A program made the position numbers and the translations under genes. Positions 11,901 through 21,985 of a stretch of 64,000 nucleotides of DNA are shown here, one piece after another (positions within the stretch are counted from its first letter, which is position 1; every line of letters starts with the position of its first letter). The notes under the pieces are model-generated. The model saw only the letters and a program-made list of their open reading frames with translations. It made no database searches and was not told the DNA's origin. The stretch comes from Whalleya microplaca. Lineage: Eukaryota > Ascomycota > Sordariomycetes > Xylariales > Xylariaceae. The stretch is from NCBI GenBank assembly GCA_022497155.1, contig MU385713.1, forward strand, positions 806,001 through 870,000, written 5' to 3'.

Positions 11901-13140
11901 CTAAGATCGAGCGATTCTAAGTTCTCTACCATACCACGCTTGCAGCGACCGTACATCCGCACTCATAACGATAAAATCAAACCTTTCTTTTGCTCTTTTG
12001 GCTGCATCCCCATCCACTGATAAGATGCCAACTTTCTTTCCATGTTTCTTTGCACTCGTAACAACCTTGTCAATAGCCTCGAGGAAGATAGATTCGGTGA
12101 ACTTTGCAGGTGTGTATCCCAATAGTGCTAGTGCAAGATCATTTGGTCCGATGAACAGAAGGTCTGAGAACGGTTGTCAGCTGCTGTGCAGGATTAAGCA
12201 CACTGTTTGATAGCTCACCAACGCCATCAACTTGCGCGATTTCATCAACGTTCTCAACCGCTGCAACAGTCTCAATCTGAACCATTGTGAGGACACTTTT
12301 ATTGGCGGTAGAAACATATTCCGATGGTGTCTCCAGACCGTGTTCTAGGCACTACAGCATTTGGAGATCAGTATTGCTGCCAAGAAACAGTCCGGTAAAG
12401 TATGGAGTCTGAACGTATCACAGAAGTTCTTGACCCCTTAATATATCCCAGTATGAGATTGTGACCCCGGAGATAGGATAGAAGGCAAAGAAGTGAGTTG
12501 CTACTCACGGCAAAGGGGGATCCTTGGCCCCTTACGCCAACTGGAGGAAATTTGGCTAGTTTTACAACCAATTGAGCCTCATCGGCCGTGTTCACCATGG
12601 GTACTAGGATTCCGCTGATGAGGTTGTTAGGTATGCCTATCGCGCGATTAAAGGTCGATTAAGCATTGCTTACTGCGCACCAGTGTCTAGAGCTCGTTTA
12701 ATAAGTGTCCCATCTTGACCCGGTATGCGGATAACAGGTGAGGCACCAGACCCAGCGATGGCAATAACCATGTCGTGCATGTCGGCATCTATGATGTTCC
12801 CTGTATGCAAATCAGTCCTAGGCAGGCTATCGATAGTCGTATGTAAATGTTGCACAAGTTCATGATGAAAAGCTCAGCCGACAAGGGGCAGAGGATGACG
12901 GAGCAAGATAATAGCAAATGAACAATACCGACCATGTTCGCAGTCGATTATAACAGCCTGTAGCAAACTGTTAGACTAGTAGCTGCATTCTGAGGGTATA
13001 CTTGCGTCCATTCCGGTATGGGCAATAATCTGTGCCGCCCTCGCTCCCTTCAGGGTCATAAAGGTCGCAATAGCTACATGTCTTTGCTCGAGTGTATTCT
13101 TCAGCCGAAGCTTAGGGTTTGGAGTTGAATTGGATACCAT
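11901..13140 (-). CDS. HpcH/HpaI-family aldolase (second copy)
   Basis: A second, divergent class II aldolase of the HpcH/HpaI family. Six minus-strand exons (13140-13006, 12957-12933, 12800-12674, 12614-12509, 12351-12219, 12163-11901) give 262 residues. Intron 1 (12958-13005) fits only with a GC-AG border (GAC|GCAAGT), restoring the family stretch GMDAVIIDCEHG. Exon 2 is only 25 nt; the introns of 132 and 157 bp are long for this window. Catalytic and metal residues appear as His53, Arg78 (PVIRIPG), Glu158 (MVQIETVA) and Asp184 (FIGPNDLA). An in-frame ATG at 13155 would add five residues. It differs clearly from the first copy in sequence and intron positions, so it is not a recent duplicate and may act on another substrate. 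Confidence 0.87.
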
Positions 13141-14459
13141 AGTGACTTGACTCATGACTCGGATATTCAGCTTGATAAGTGACATATCTAACCTGACAGT
13201 AGAAACTCGCTCCTTAAAGTATAACTTATGAACAGAGTCAGAACTCGGATGCACATGCCGCGGTGAAGATACTAGTTGTGGCTATCTCGATACAGAAGCT
13301 GAGAATGCCGTCCAATACAATACAATCTCTCTGTTGCCACCATAATGGCCATGATAACTAAGAGAGAGTAGTCAGTGTATTAAGGGCTTGCATGTGGAAC
13401 TCGGAAACCCATTACCGAAAAGCGCTAGCATTATCCTCTCTTCGTCTTTCTTCTGTCTGTTCTCGGTAAAGCACAACCGAAAAACACCCACCATAAGAAT
13501 GGGGGTCCCCTCGTTCACTCAGGTTATGGTCATTTCTTAGCCCCCATTCATCAAGACAGCCAAGTTTGAAACGAAAGCTTCCGTCTTACATGTAGAGTTC
13601 CATTAAGAGCTCCCTTAGTAAAGCGAGCGAAGAATTTGAGAAGTCAAAATAATACCCAACATGTTCTACTTTAGCAAAATTTCTATAGTGCAAACTAACA
13701 TAATCCTTTTCATGCTAGATGGAGAGACGTGACATCTATATAATAATTCACATTGAACATCGTCAGTGGTCAAATGTCCGTAGAATTCACCTGGTCGTAT
13801 GGCGATTTTCGAAATGGTAACAGCAAAAATTCAGTGTTTCAGTAGACTATAAATCATATAACCCACTGCTGCAATGTTGCTCATTGAAAAGACAGTTTAG
13901 CTTGGTCTAGAGTTTATTGAGTACTTCATACACGATTATTGAGTCCTGAAAAGGTTGGCTCAAATAAGCCGCCTACGATGCGGAAGTCGACATATCATTG
14001 TTCCTACTGAGCTTTCCTTACGCTATTTTCATAGTTATACCACATGGAACTGGAAAGCACATTACAATCTGTATTCCGAGAAGCATGTTATCGAAACACA
14101 TGTTAAGCCATTGCAGCTATCTCAAAACTAATATATAACCTCACGTTGAGTGGCAGAGACACAGCTGTGTCCACAACAATATCTGATTCTCATACATGAT
14201 TAGCTGGTTAATCTGCACTCGGACTCATACTCGTTGGGTCTGCTATTGCCATAATATTCGGCAATTATGATGAAGTGCCATGGTAGGCATTTTATCCAAA
14301 ACGAGTTTACCCGGTAACCTGCCACGGCCACCTCAGGGATGTTCTGATATTAATTAGTAGATTTCATATTTAATCTGGGCTATTCCTGTCCTACGATCTG
14401 ACATTCTACTGATCTACAGTTCAGCTCAACTTCCTTGTTGCAGATCAGCTCTAAAGAAA
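13141..14459. promoter_or_regulatory. Divergent intergenic region
   Basis: Between the start of the second aldolase (minus) and the original start of the DUF1996 gene (plus). No gene or repeat recognised. Confidence 0.45.
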
Positions 14460-14470
14460 ATGCAGTGGAA

Positions 14471-14478
14471 AGCTTTCG
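14471..14478 (+). repeat. Left target-site duplication (8 bp)
   Basis: AGCTTTCG directly abuts the left end of the inserted element and is repeated directly after its right end. Confidence 0.88.
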
Positions 14479-14521
14479 CGCCCCACCTACAATTCCCTTC
14501 ATGATTTCCTAGAATTCCCTT
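14479..14521 (+). repeat. Left terminal inverted repeat, 43 bp
   Basis: All 43 bases match the reverse complement of 14857-14899. It carries the in-frame TGA that ends translation from the original DUF1996 start. Confidence 0.92.
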
Positions 14522-14856
14522 GTCTCCACAGCCTCCAAATTAGTATCTGCCTAGGGTATGTAGATGAGATGTTACGCGCTAAAGGCACCTGTCGCGTATA
14601 GTATTTCTTTATATATAAGTATTCGATTAGATTAAATAGCTATTAAGCAATAATATCGAAAGGAGGCTACCTATTTGCCTTAAAATCGTACGCAAATAGC
14701 TTTAATAAGGTATAAAACAGCTACATAAGCCGATGTCTACGGATCGTGGTTCGGTATATTGGATTTACACGGATCGACACGGCTGGACATTAATCTCCGT
14801 ACTAGTCTGGCTGGGCATTTATGTCAGCGTATGACAGCCCTGTACTTAAGTGGGTA

Positions 14857-14899
14857 AAGGGAATTCTAGGAAATCATGAAGGGAATTGTAGGTGGGGCG
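14857..14899 (-). repeat. Right terminal inverted repeat, 43 bp
   Basis: Exact reverse complement of the left repeat. It contains an ATG (14876) out of frame with the downstream DUF1996 codons. Confidence 0.92.
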
Positions 14900-14907
14900 A
14901 GCTTTCG
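14900..14907 (+). repeat. Right target-site duplication (8 bp)
   Basis: Second copy of AGCTTTCG; the DUF1996 signal-peptide codons resume directly after it. Confidence 0.88.
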
Positions 14908-16254
14908 CTCTCGCCCTTGCGGCGATCCCGCACCATGTCTCTGCACAATACGCTACTGCGGCAATGATGCGCTTCCAGTGCTCCAGGTCCGTAATGAGCC
15001 TCATAAAATGAAAAGTCATTAGAGTCTAATCACATAATAGGCTGGTAGTAGAGCGCCTTGACCCTCTGGTCTCGCCGGGTCTGATTCAATCGCCGCACAT
15101 CCACCAAGTGGCAGGAGGAAACTCGTTCAACTCAACCATGACACCCGCTGAATTTGACCCGTCTGTAGAGTCAACATGTACGACGTGCTCCTTCAGCGAA
15201 GATTTCTCGAACTACTGGACCGCGAATCTGTACTTCAAGGCTCGCAACGGAACTTACAAGCGGGTGAAGCAGATGGTGAACCTCGTATGTAACCATTGAC
15301 CAATATCCTCCCACGAAAACCTGCGTAATTAATTCTCGTAGGGTCTCCAAGGAGAGGAAGGTATCACCGTCTACTACATCCCACCCTACGATGGCCGCAC
15401 GAAAGTGACCGCCTTCAAGCCGGTAAGCCATCCTCTTCCAGCCCTTGGACAGCGCGATCTTGACACTGCAGATAGGGGTTCCGAATGCTCGTTGGTGACC
15501 CCATGCTGCGCGACAGCAAGAACCAGCAGAAGCAGCTGTGTCACCGCTGCTACACTAGCGTGGATCAAACACCCTTCGGAGGAGCTCCGTGCGCTGACGG
15601 CAGTGGAATGGACACCGCTGCGCTCCCGCCGAAATCATGCGCTGGTGGCATCCGAGCAACCATTACTTTCCCAACGTGAGTATCTTCTCTCCACCCAACC
15701 CGCCACGCAAACCTAGGCCCGGGACTGAATCATGCAAACCCCTTAGCTGCTGGGACGGTAAGAACCTCGACACGCCAGACCACAAGGCCCACGTGGCATA
15801 CCCGACGGCAGGGAGCTTCGAGATGTCGTCGGCGTGCCCAGCGACCCACCCGGTGAAGCTGCCGCAGGTGATGTACGAGGTGATGTGGGACACGCGCGAG
15901 TTCAACGACCCGTCGATCTGGCCTGAGGACGGCAGTCAGCCCTTCGTCTACAGCATGAACGACGACACGGGTTACGGCTGGCACGGCGACTACCTGTTCG
16001 GCTGGAAGGGCGATGCGCTGCAGCGCGCCCTCGACGCCCGCTGCACCAACGACCAGTGCTCTCAGCTTCAGACCCAGACCCCAGCTGAGGCCACCGCGTG
16101 TAAGAAGCAGCAGACCGTTGAGGAGAATATTGAGGGATGTAAGTTTTGCCACCCACGCTTTTGTTCGTCGCCAATGAAGTGGGAAGTGAACAATTGATTG
16201 CTAACGTGGATTGATGCTGCAGGGCTCACTGAACTTCCGAGCATGACCATGTGA

Positions 16255-16828
16255 AAAGCTTGGTGAAGGCAGTCCATGCGTCTATGAATTTACTTACGTC
16301 TTTGAATTTAGAGCTTGCTGGAGCCTCGATACCCTGAATTATAGTGCCAACAGCGTTGACATGGGGTTTCAGGATATCTTTCCATCGGTCATGCCAGAGT
16401 GTCCTGCCGTCCAGCTTAGTTATTAGTAGACTTTGATTGAAATAGATCGATTATCGGTACCTCAAAAGGCTCTTAGCTGGTGCCCCCTAATCCTGATAAA
16501 AATACTCAAAGCATGCACGTTGGTTAAAGGAGACAGAAAGGGATGCGTATGGCGCAGGGGCTCCAATTCTCATAATCTTGGTTCGTTCTAGGATGCAAGA
16601 TTTAGCTGATACTTTCAGAGCAAGCCATGCTTCGTGTGGTCACTCCGACATAGTTTTTAGGGTGTTCGTGAAATACATAGCTATGTACATATTAGTTTGA
16701 GGTGTGGTGGATATAATACATGTCAAAGTGAAGCAATGCTCCTTGCTTGGTCGTGGTACATTAGCATCATCTATGTGATCCTGTGAAAAGTACTATCTCA
16801 TCAATATAGCAGTGCTTTTTTGGTGCCT
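16255..16828. other. Convergent 3' intergenic region
   Basis: Between the stops of the DUF1996 gene and the FAR1-like gene. Nothing further recognised. Confidence 0.5.
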
Positions 16829-17869
16829 TTATTCTAGAGGCACTGGATTCATACTAGAAGCGCCTTCCAGATTGGTCGTGTCGTCCTGAATAGTAGACGC
16901 TTCGGCCGCAGGTTCCTCCATACCCGAGTTGAGAACTCTCCCGTAGACGATCTGTGTCTGTCGCTGACCCCGAATCTCGGTCAGTACACGCTTCTCGGCG
17001 GTTTGAAAGTCTGTGACTGAAATAAAGGCTGGTTTCGGGACCCTCAAACGATGACGAAGCTTGTCAACGGCCTGCACAAGCCACAGCAGAGTACGATCAT
17101 TCTTGTCCGGGAGAATGGCATACCCAGCACCGAGCTGGGAATTGACGGCTATGACATTGTTCATTTCAATGACCGGCAAGATTGATTTGTTGATGATATG
17201 TTTCGTCTCTATGATGAGGATGTCCGGGTTCCGCTGCCACAAGTGCTGAGACCACTTGGGAGTCCAAAACATTCCCTCGTACTGGCCGCTCCTTTCCAGA
17301 GGACAAGTCCAAATGTCCTCTCTCTCCTGCAGGCTAATCAAAAGAGCTTGCACTCCCGTAGCATTTTCCTTCGCCTTCCTCTTGAAGGCTTGGACGTGAT
17401 TGCTGACATCTTCGAACTTGGAAAGAGAGTCGGGATATGCCTTAAGCATGTCCTCAAAGATGGTTTTGACAGGCTTCTTGTCTATAGCGCCAGCCTCAAT
17501 CATGCGCTTCTGCTCCTCGGTCAACTTGCGATGCTGGATGTGTTCACTGGGCGAAGTAGATGGAGGGTGGTTGTGCTCGGGATGGGTGACGCTGAAGTAG
17601 CAGCCATCCTCACGAAGATTGACGCTGGCCGAAAAGGGGCAGTCGGTCTTCTTGGTGTTAGTCCTTTTCAGACCAATTGTGGCTTTAGACTTAAAGGTTC
17701 CCGACTTGTCGCATCGAATCAGGTAGCGCGTGTACTGGCCTGTACGCTTGGATTTGGTCTTGGCGTGTGGCACAATGGCATAGCCTTCTTTACAAGCATG
17801 AGCTTGGAGAGCCTTTTCACAGTCTGGCCAGGAAGGAAAAACAGTTTCTGGATGGGGTTCTAAAGGCAT
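16829..17869 (-). CDS. FAR1-domain protein derived from a MULE transposase
   Basis: One intronless frame of 346 residues, ATG at 17869 and TAA at 16829-16831. Residues about 10-105 form a FAR1/WRKY-GCM1-type zinc-binding domain (LIRCDKSGTF, KKTDCPFSASV, FSVTHPEHNHPP). The middle matches the start of Mutator-like (MULE) transposases: GVQALLISLQ, GMFWTPKWSQHLWQRNPDIL, then LLWLVQAVDKLRHRL and ISVTDFQTAEKRVL. The protein ends where a transposase would continue, and the first catalytic Asp position (normally in a DCTYKTN-like stretch) reads IETKHIIN. It is therefore probably not an active transposase but a truncated or domesticated DNA-binding protein (inference). The frame is clean with no RIP damage, which argues that it is maintained. 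Role unknown. Confidence 0.82.
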   Translation of the reverse strand: MPLEPHPETVFPSWPDCEKALQAHACKEGYAIVPHAKTKSKRTGQYTRYLIRCDKSGTFKSKATIGLKRTNTKKTDCPFSASVNLREDGCYFSVTHPEHNHPPSTSPSEHIQHRKLTEEQKRMIEAGAIDKKPVKTIFEDMLKAYPDSLSKFEDVSNHVQAFKRKAKENATGVQALLISLQEREDIWTCPLERSGQYEGMFWTPKWSQHLWQRNPDILIIETKHIINKSILPVIEMNNVIAVNSQLGAGYAILPDKNDRTLLWLVQAVDKLRHRLRVPKPAFISVTDFQTAEKRVLTEIRGQRQTQIVYGRVLNSGMEEPAAEASTIQDDTTNLEGASSMNPVPLE

Positions 17870-19526
17870 TGTTGCTGTTCTTCAAGGTTATGATGGTTAT
17901 CGCCGATGATGCTGGGCGGACGTAGGTGGATGTGTTGGCGAGAGAAAGAGAGGAAAGTTGGGGGTGGGGGCAATTGTAAATCCATAACTGGGCAAACCTA
18001 AATTAGATCCATCCGCTCGCTCCCTTTTCTCGGTCCGTTAAATCTTCCGTTATTAAGCAGGTGGGGTTTTTCATATATCCGCCCCACGCCCCTAAGTACC
18101 AAGCGATCCTCGAGGATTTAACACGTTGGATCATAATATAGGCAACACGTAGATTCCATGGGCTGTAGTGTGACTACGGAGTACGGGTACACAAGATGAT
18201 CTGAATATGTCATTTATATATGCAATGGTCTGTATTTGGCGACAAAGCAGGCATGTCAAGCCATGGGCCAACCTGTAAAGTACATGTATTGTATGTGCTA
18301 CTATCTACATAGATCTGCAACGGAGAGATCATGTAATAGGGAATGACCAGTTGATGGTTCGACCATTTCCCCTAAATATCCCTGCTCGGATCCCTTTCTT
18401 CCTCGAATATGCATGCACGTGACCGCGACTTTTCTGTTCCATTAGGCCCTTTATGTAGTCCTATGCATTTATGAAAAATAACTACTAAGCATATCTTAAT
18501 ACTTTAACGGGTGTATGTAGAATTGAAGTTAGTACTCCCCTAAAGGTTCAACCCAAGGCAATCTTCACAGCCACTTTATCATCTCGAGATATACATGTAG
18601 AGTGAACAGATACATGTATGCGAAAGTCCGCAGCAATGATGATATGAGCACGTACCATGTGCGATACCAATATACAAACCAATGCGGCCTTTCGATAATC
18701 AGACAGGCGCTCGTTAGGCATACATGCAGTCACTTGCAGCAGAGGCACACTTGTAGTGCTAGACAGCCAACGCTGAGTGACGCATCATGTCTACGTGCGG
18801 GTATAGGCCCTTCACAAGACCAAAACCAAGGAATCTGGATGCAAGGGAGAGTTCCAAGTACTTCGAGGAGTAGCCCTCACCTCTCCTATCTCAATTTCCT
18901 ATCAGTTACAGCTAAGCTCTCTACCTAGTTGCACCCCCGGACAAAATCAACCACTTGCCATATTGAGATTATCTAAATAAAAGATGGTGTGCTCAGAATT
19001 TATCCCTCGCGACGTGGGGATACATCGGGGACGGCGGCCAGGCACTACGTATTTCAAGACTGGAAGCTACTGGATATATTACGTGACCAAATTTGCCGTG
19101 TCGATAGGGACGGTGATGTTCTAATGGGAGAAGCATCTGACCTGAAGCATCAGGCTTAGCATACTCGGACATTTCCTTCCTGTCAACCAGCAAGGGCGCT
19201 GGACGCCTCCATAAAGCAGTGGATTTAATTCGTGTTGGCAAGCTAGACAGGGTCAGTTGAACTTACATGATTCATGATGGAATACGAGGTTGGCACCAGT
19301 GTCCATATTGTTGGCAATTTATTGGAGGTTATGATAACAGATCATTATCTTCATGCGAATGCCAAGCTACGAGCCTTCTGCGCGGAGGACTGCCACAATT
19401 ACATCTCTGTAGACCATCCAGTTGAAGATCTACTACACGTGTATAGAGAACCACTCCCTTCCTGTGCTCTTTGTTATAGCTATGGTCCTTAGTTAAGCTC
19501 CCATCGGCAACTTTACATAGAGACGG
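17870..19526. other. Intergenic, GA/CT-rich promoter and no gene seen
   Basis: Just upstream of the FAR1-like start is a purine-rich stretch on the plus strand (about 17938-17970), seen as a CT-rich promoter on the coding strand. Short open frames elsewhere in the region show no family features. Confidence 0.5.
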
Positions 19527-21081
19527 CTATGGATGCTGAACCTTCTTCAGCCACTGCACATCCATCTCAGTATGCCGTTTGAGTTGCTCGGCAGCTCGTT
19601 TTCCGACCTCATCGATGGCTCGTTGGCTGACCGTGAACTCAGTCCAGAAGAGATGATCATCTGATGACTCGCAGGGTTCTCCAGAATTGCGGATTGCTCC
19701 ATCGGCCGTGACATTCTCATCTCCCTTGGATGGCCCAGGTTGGAATAGGCACGGTTTCTCCACCTCCGAAAATCCTTTATCTGCCAGTTTCGAACCAAGT
19801 CCGTTATTATCTACGACATCGACCTCCCGCAGCTGACCTTCAACAATGAGCTCAAGGATGTACCCGAAGACGTCGTAGGCGATTACGTCTCGGCGAGCCA
19901 ATGGTAAATCGGACCCACCGAGCTGCCTGTCCCCTTTTACAACGAGAAGATCGCTATGCTCAATACTGGACAAGAGGTCCGTCTTAGTCTCGGGTTCTGG
20001 AAGTCTTAGCCAGACATCCATCATGTCCTGGATTGTCACGTCCCAATGACGTGTCAAGAATGCTGCATTGCGCATTTGTTCGGCCTTATTATGTGGATAT
20101 GGGGGCTTAAATCGTGCGCTCTCGAATCCTGGAGTTAGGGAAATATCGAAAAGTCTCGGGATGAAAATGCGAAACAGGGGCCGAGGCAAAGTCCTTATAT
20201 TTGTAGGTACATCGGTCAAATTGGCGTCTCTATAGTAGTCAGAGAAGGCTACTGAAATATTGTTGCGAGACTCTTGATATAGGTGTTCAATATTGGAGAA
20301 GATATGTTGGGCCTGGGTGTCTATAACACTGGCTGCGAGCTTGCGTGGCAGGGCTGCCAGGTTCCATATGTCCCAAAAGCCGAAGTTGAAGATCCAAAGC
20401 GTCTCCCGGGGCGGCCTCTGGGGTTGAGGAGTAGCAAGGAAAGCATCAATCTGGCGAAGTAAATCTTGAGAGGCAGGGATCGGGTAGTGCTCAGCCAACC
20501 AAGAATAATCAAGATGAGGTACAGCGTCATCATTTGACAACTTATCCGCGGGCGGCGAGATGCGATTTTGAGACGTATTAAACAATGCATTAGACACAAC
20601 GCCGCCCTTGCCTTCGTCACATAGGGGTACGAAAGAGATGTAAGGGTCGCAATTCAACTATATGTCCATTAGCCGGCAACTTGTTTTTGAAAGGTTTCAA
20701 TGCTAGACTCGCCTGTCGGCATAATATCTCTGTCCATGCTTTGGTCTGTTTTCCAAGCTGCCCCTCGGCTTTACATGGCGTGGCAACATCACCTCCTCCA
20801 AACACGACTACTCTGAGGCTTGCCCCTATATCTCCTTGGTCTGCATCGTCGGGTTCCCACATCAAGACTTTGAAATACTCAGACTGTAACGGAAAGCCAG
20901 GAAACTGAGATGACCAAAACGAGGTTACGAGAAATAACCCTACAATGCCCACAGCAATCCTAGAGAGAAGCTTTGAGCCACCTATTAATGCCCTGATTGA
21001 TCGTACAGCTGCCAGAGTCTTCGGTCCTAACTCTTCCAGCAAGCCACGGGTGCCGGAATAGTCTTCTAGAACAAGTCTCAT
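19527..21081 (-). CDS. Membrane-anchored SGNH/GDSL-like protein
   Basis: Two minus-strand exons, 21081-20713 and 20657-19527, give 499 residues. They join only through a 55-bp GC-AG intron (CAG|GCGAGT to ATATAG, with a CTAAT branch site), which produces WTEILCRQ-LNCDPYISFVP, a typical fungal SGNH block. One hydrophobic segment (RIAVGIVGLFLVTSFW, about residues 43-60) looks like a signal anchor, so the catalytic-type domain should face the secretory lumen or outside. The nucleophile block reads VVVFGGGDVATP instead of GDS, and the final block reads DHLFWTEFTVS without the usual D-x-x-H. It may be an inactive or divergent member. Other family blocks are TLWIFNFGFWDIWNLA and IPRLFDISLTPGF. Confidence 0.82.
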
Positions 21082-21985
21082 GATCAGGTTGTAGTTGATT
21101 TAAGGTAATTTAAAGGGTTGCTTTGGCTTGACATAGAATCATACGGTACCAAGTTCATCAGAGGTGTAGCTCGAACCTGTTGACGCCCCTGAATGAGATT
21201 ATCCTGGTAGGCAACGAAAGTGCGTTGATAGTAGTATCCTTCAACGCCAAATTGTCTGTTCCATGGGTAAGACTCGAGAATGTATGCAGGTCGAGATACT
21301 TCGAAATTTTCGACTTGGGCAATCGGCTGTGTTCGTAGATACTAATTACAATTGTCAGAGTCAACCAATTATGTGAACTATTGAACCGATTCCAGTATAC
21401 GCGAAGTATGTGATTGACTGTACAATTCTAAAATAGCAAAATGGGTTCCCGCTCTACCAAGAAATACCGGCTTAGGGATGTATCTCTGCGTTTAACTAAA
21501 CCACTGCCACCGTTACGTAGTTGGCAACCACCCACACAGACAGAATGGTTGCAATAGCCAGTAGGATCAAGTGCCTAGCAGTAAATGATGGGTTGTCCTG
21601 CAATTACACTTCTGGCAGAATCAGTGCATCTAGCATGGTGCGACATAGGCATTCGTAAGTGCTGACAGCCCCGACCTCGTTATGCCATTAGTATACATGA
21701 TGGAGATGAGAACGATAAACATGAATAAGGTACATAAACATCATCTCGAAACGTGTTTAGAGCTGTAGCAACAGCGAAGTGATAGACAAGATAATACATG
21801 GTATTAGGTGAGGTTGTAAGTCACTCCCGTCGCTGTTTTCAGGTCTAATTGTTCCACTTGTCCGTGCCTAAGGCCTACCGACCAACACCGAAAGCTTATA
21901 AATGGCAGAGATGGTGATACGGATAATAAAAGAATATCTTGACTTAAAGATAGCAAAGGCCATACAATACGTTGCTCCTTCACGA
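21082..21985. other. Intergenic, no gene recognised
   Basis: Lies upstream of the SGNH-like gene and downstream of the small membrane-protein gene. Short frames here show no conserved features. Confidence 0.5.

Larger units (their letters stand above)
14479..14899. mobile_element. Short non-autonomous TIR element (MITE-like), 421 bp
   Basis: Perfect 43-bp terminal inverted repeats, 14479-14521 and 14857-14899, beginning CGCCCCACCTACAATTCCC, flanked by 8-bp direct repeats AGCTTTCG. The interior of 335 bp is AT-rich and codes for nothing I can see. An 8-bp duplication fits hAT elements; long TIRs with 8-11-bp duplications also fit Mutator-like elements, so I leave the superfamily open. The identical TIRs carry no RIP-type differences, which suggests a young insertion. 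It lies inside the DUF1996 gene. Confidence 0.88.
14460..16254 (+). pseudogene. Secreted DUF1996-type gene split by a transposon
   Basis: The original start is the ATG at 14460. Codons run to 14478, where a 421-bp element interrupts codon 7; the frame resumes exactly after the duplicated target (14908). Without the element, exon 1 would encode a signal peptide (MQWKAF, then ALALAAIPHHVSAQ), and five further exons (15041-15284, 15342-15422, 15476-15675, 15747-16138, 16223-16254) would complete 348 residues in frame with canonical introns. DUF1996 hallmarks are [62 protein letters not shown] and the C-terminal WLTELP. The family is secreted in fungi and of unknown function. In the present allele, translation from the original ATG stops within the left repeat; an in-frame ATG pair at 14964 would give a form without signal peptide. 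No other lesion is seen, so the insertion is probably recent. Confidence 0.9.

Noticed and set aside
14460..14986. The 421-bp element acting as a spliced intron (introner)
   Set aside because: No GT donor exists between the original ATG and the in-frame stop in the left repeat, so precise removal by normal splicing is not possible.
20634..20712. A GT-AG intron for the SGNH-like gene at the same acceptor
   Set aside because: The only usable GT leaves a 24-bp intron, too short for fungi, and does not give the family join; the GC donor does both.
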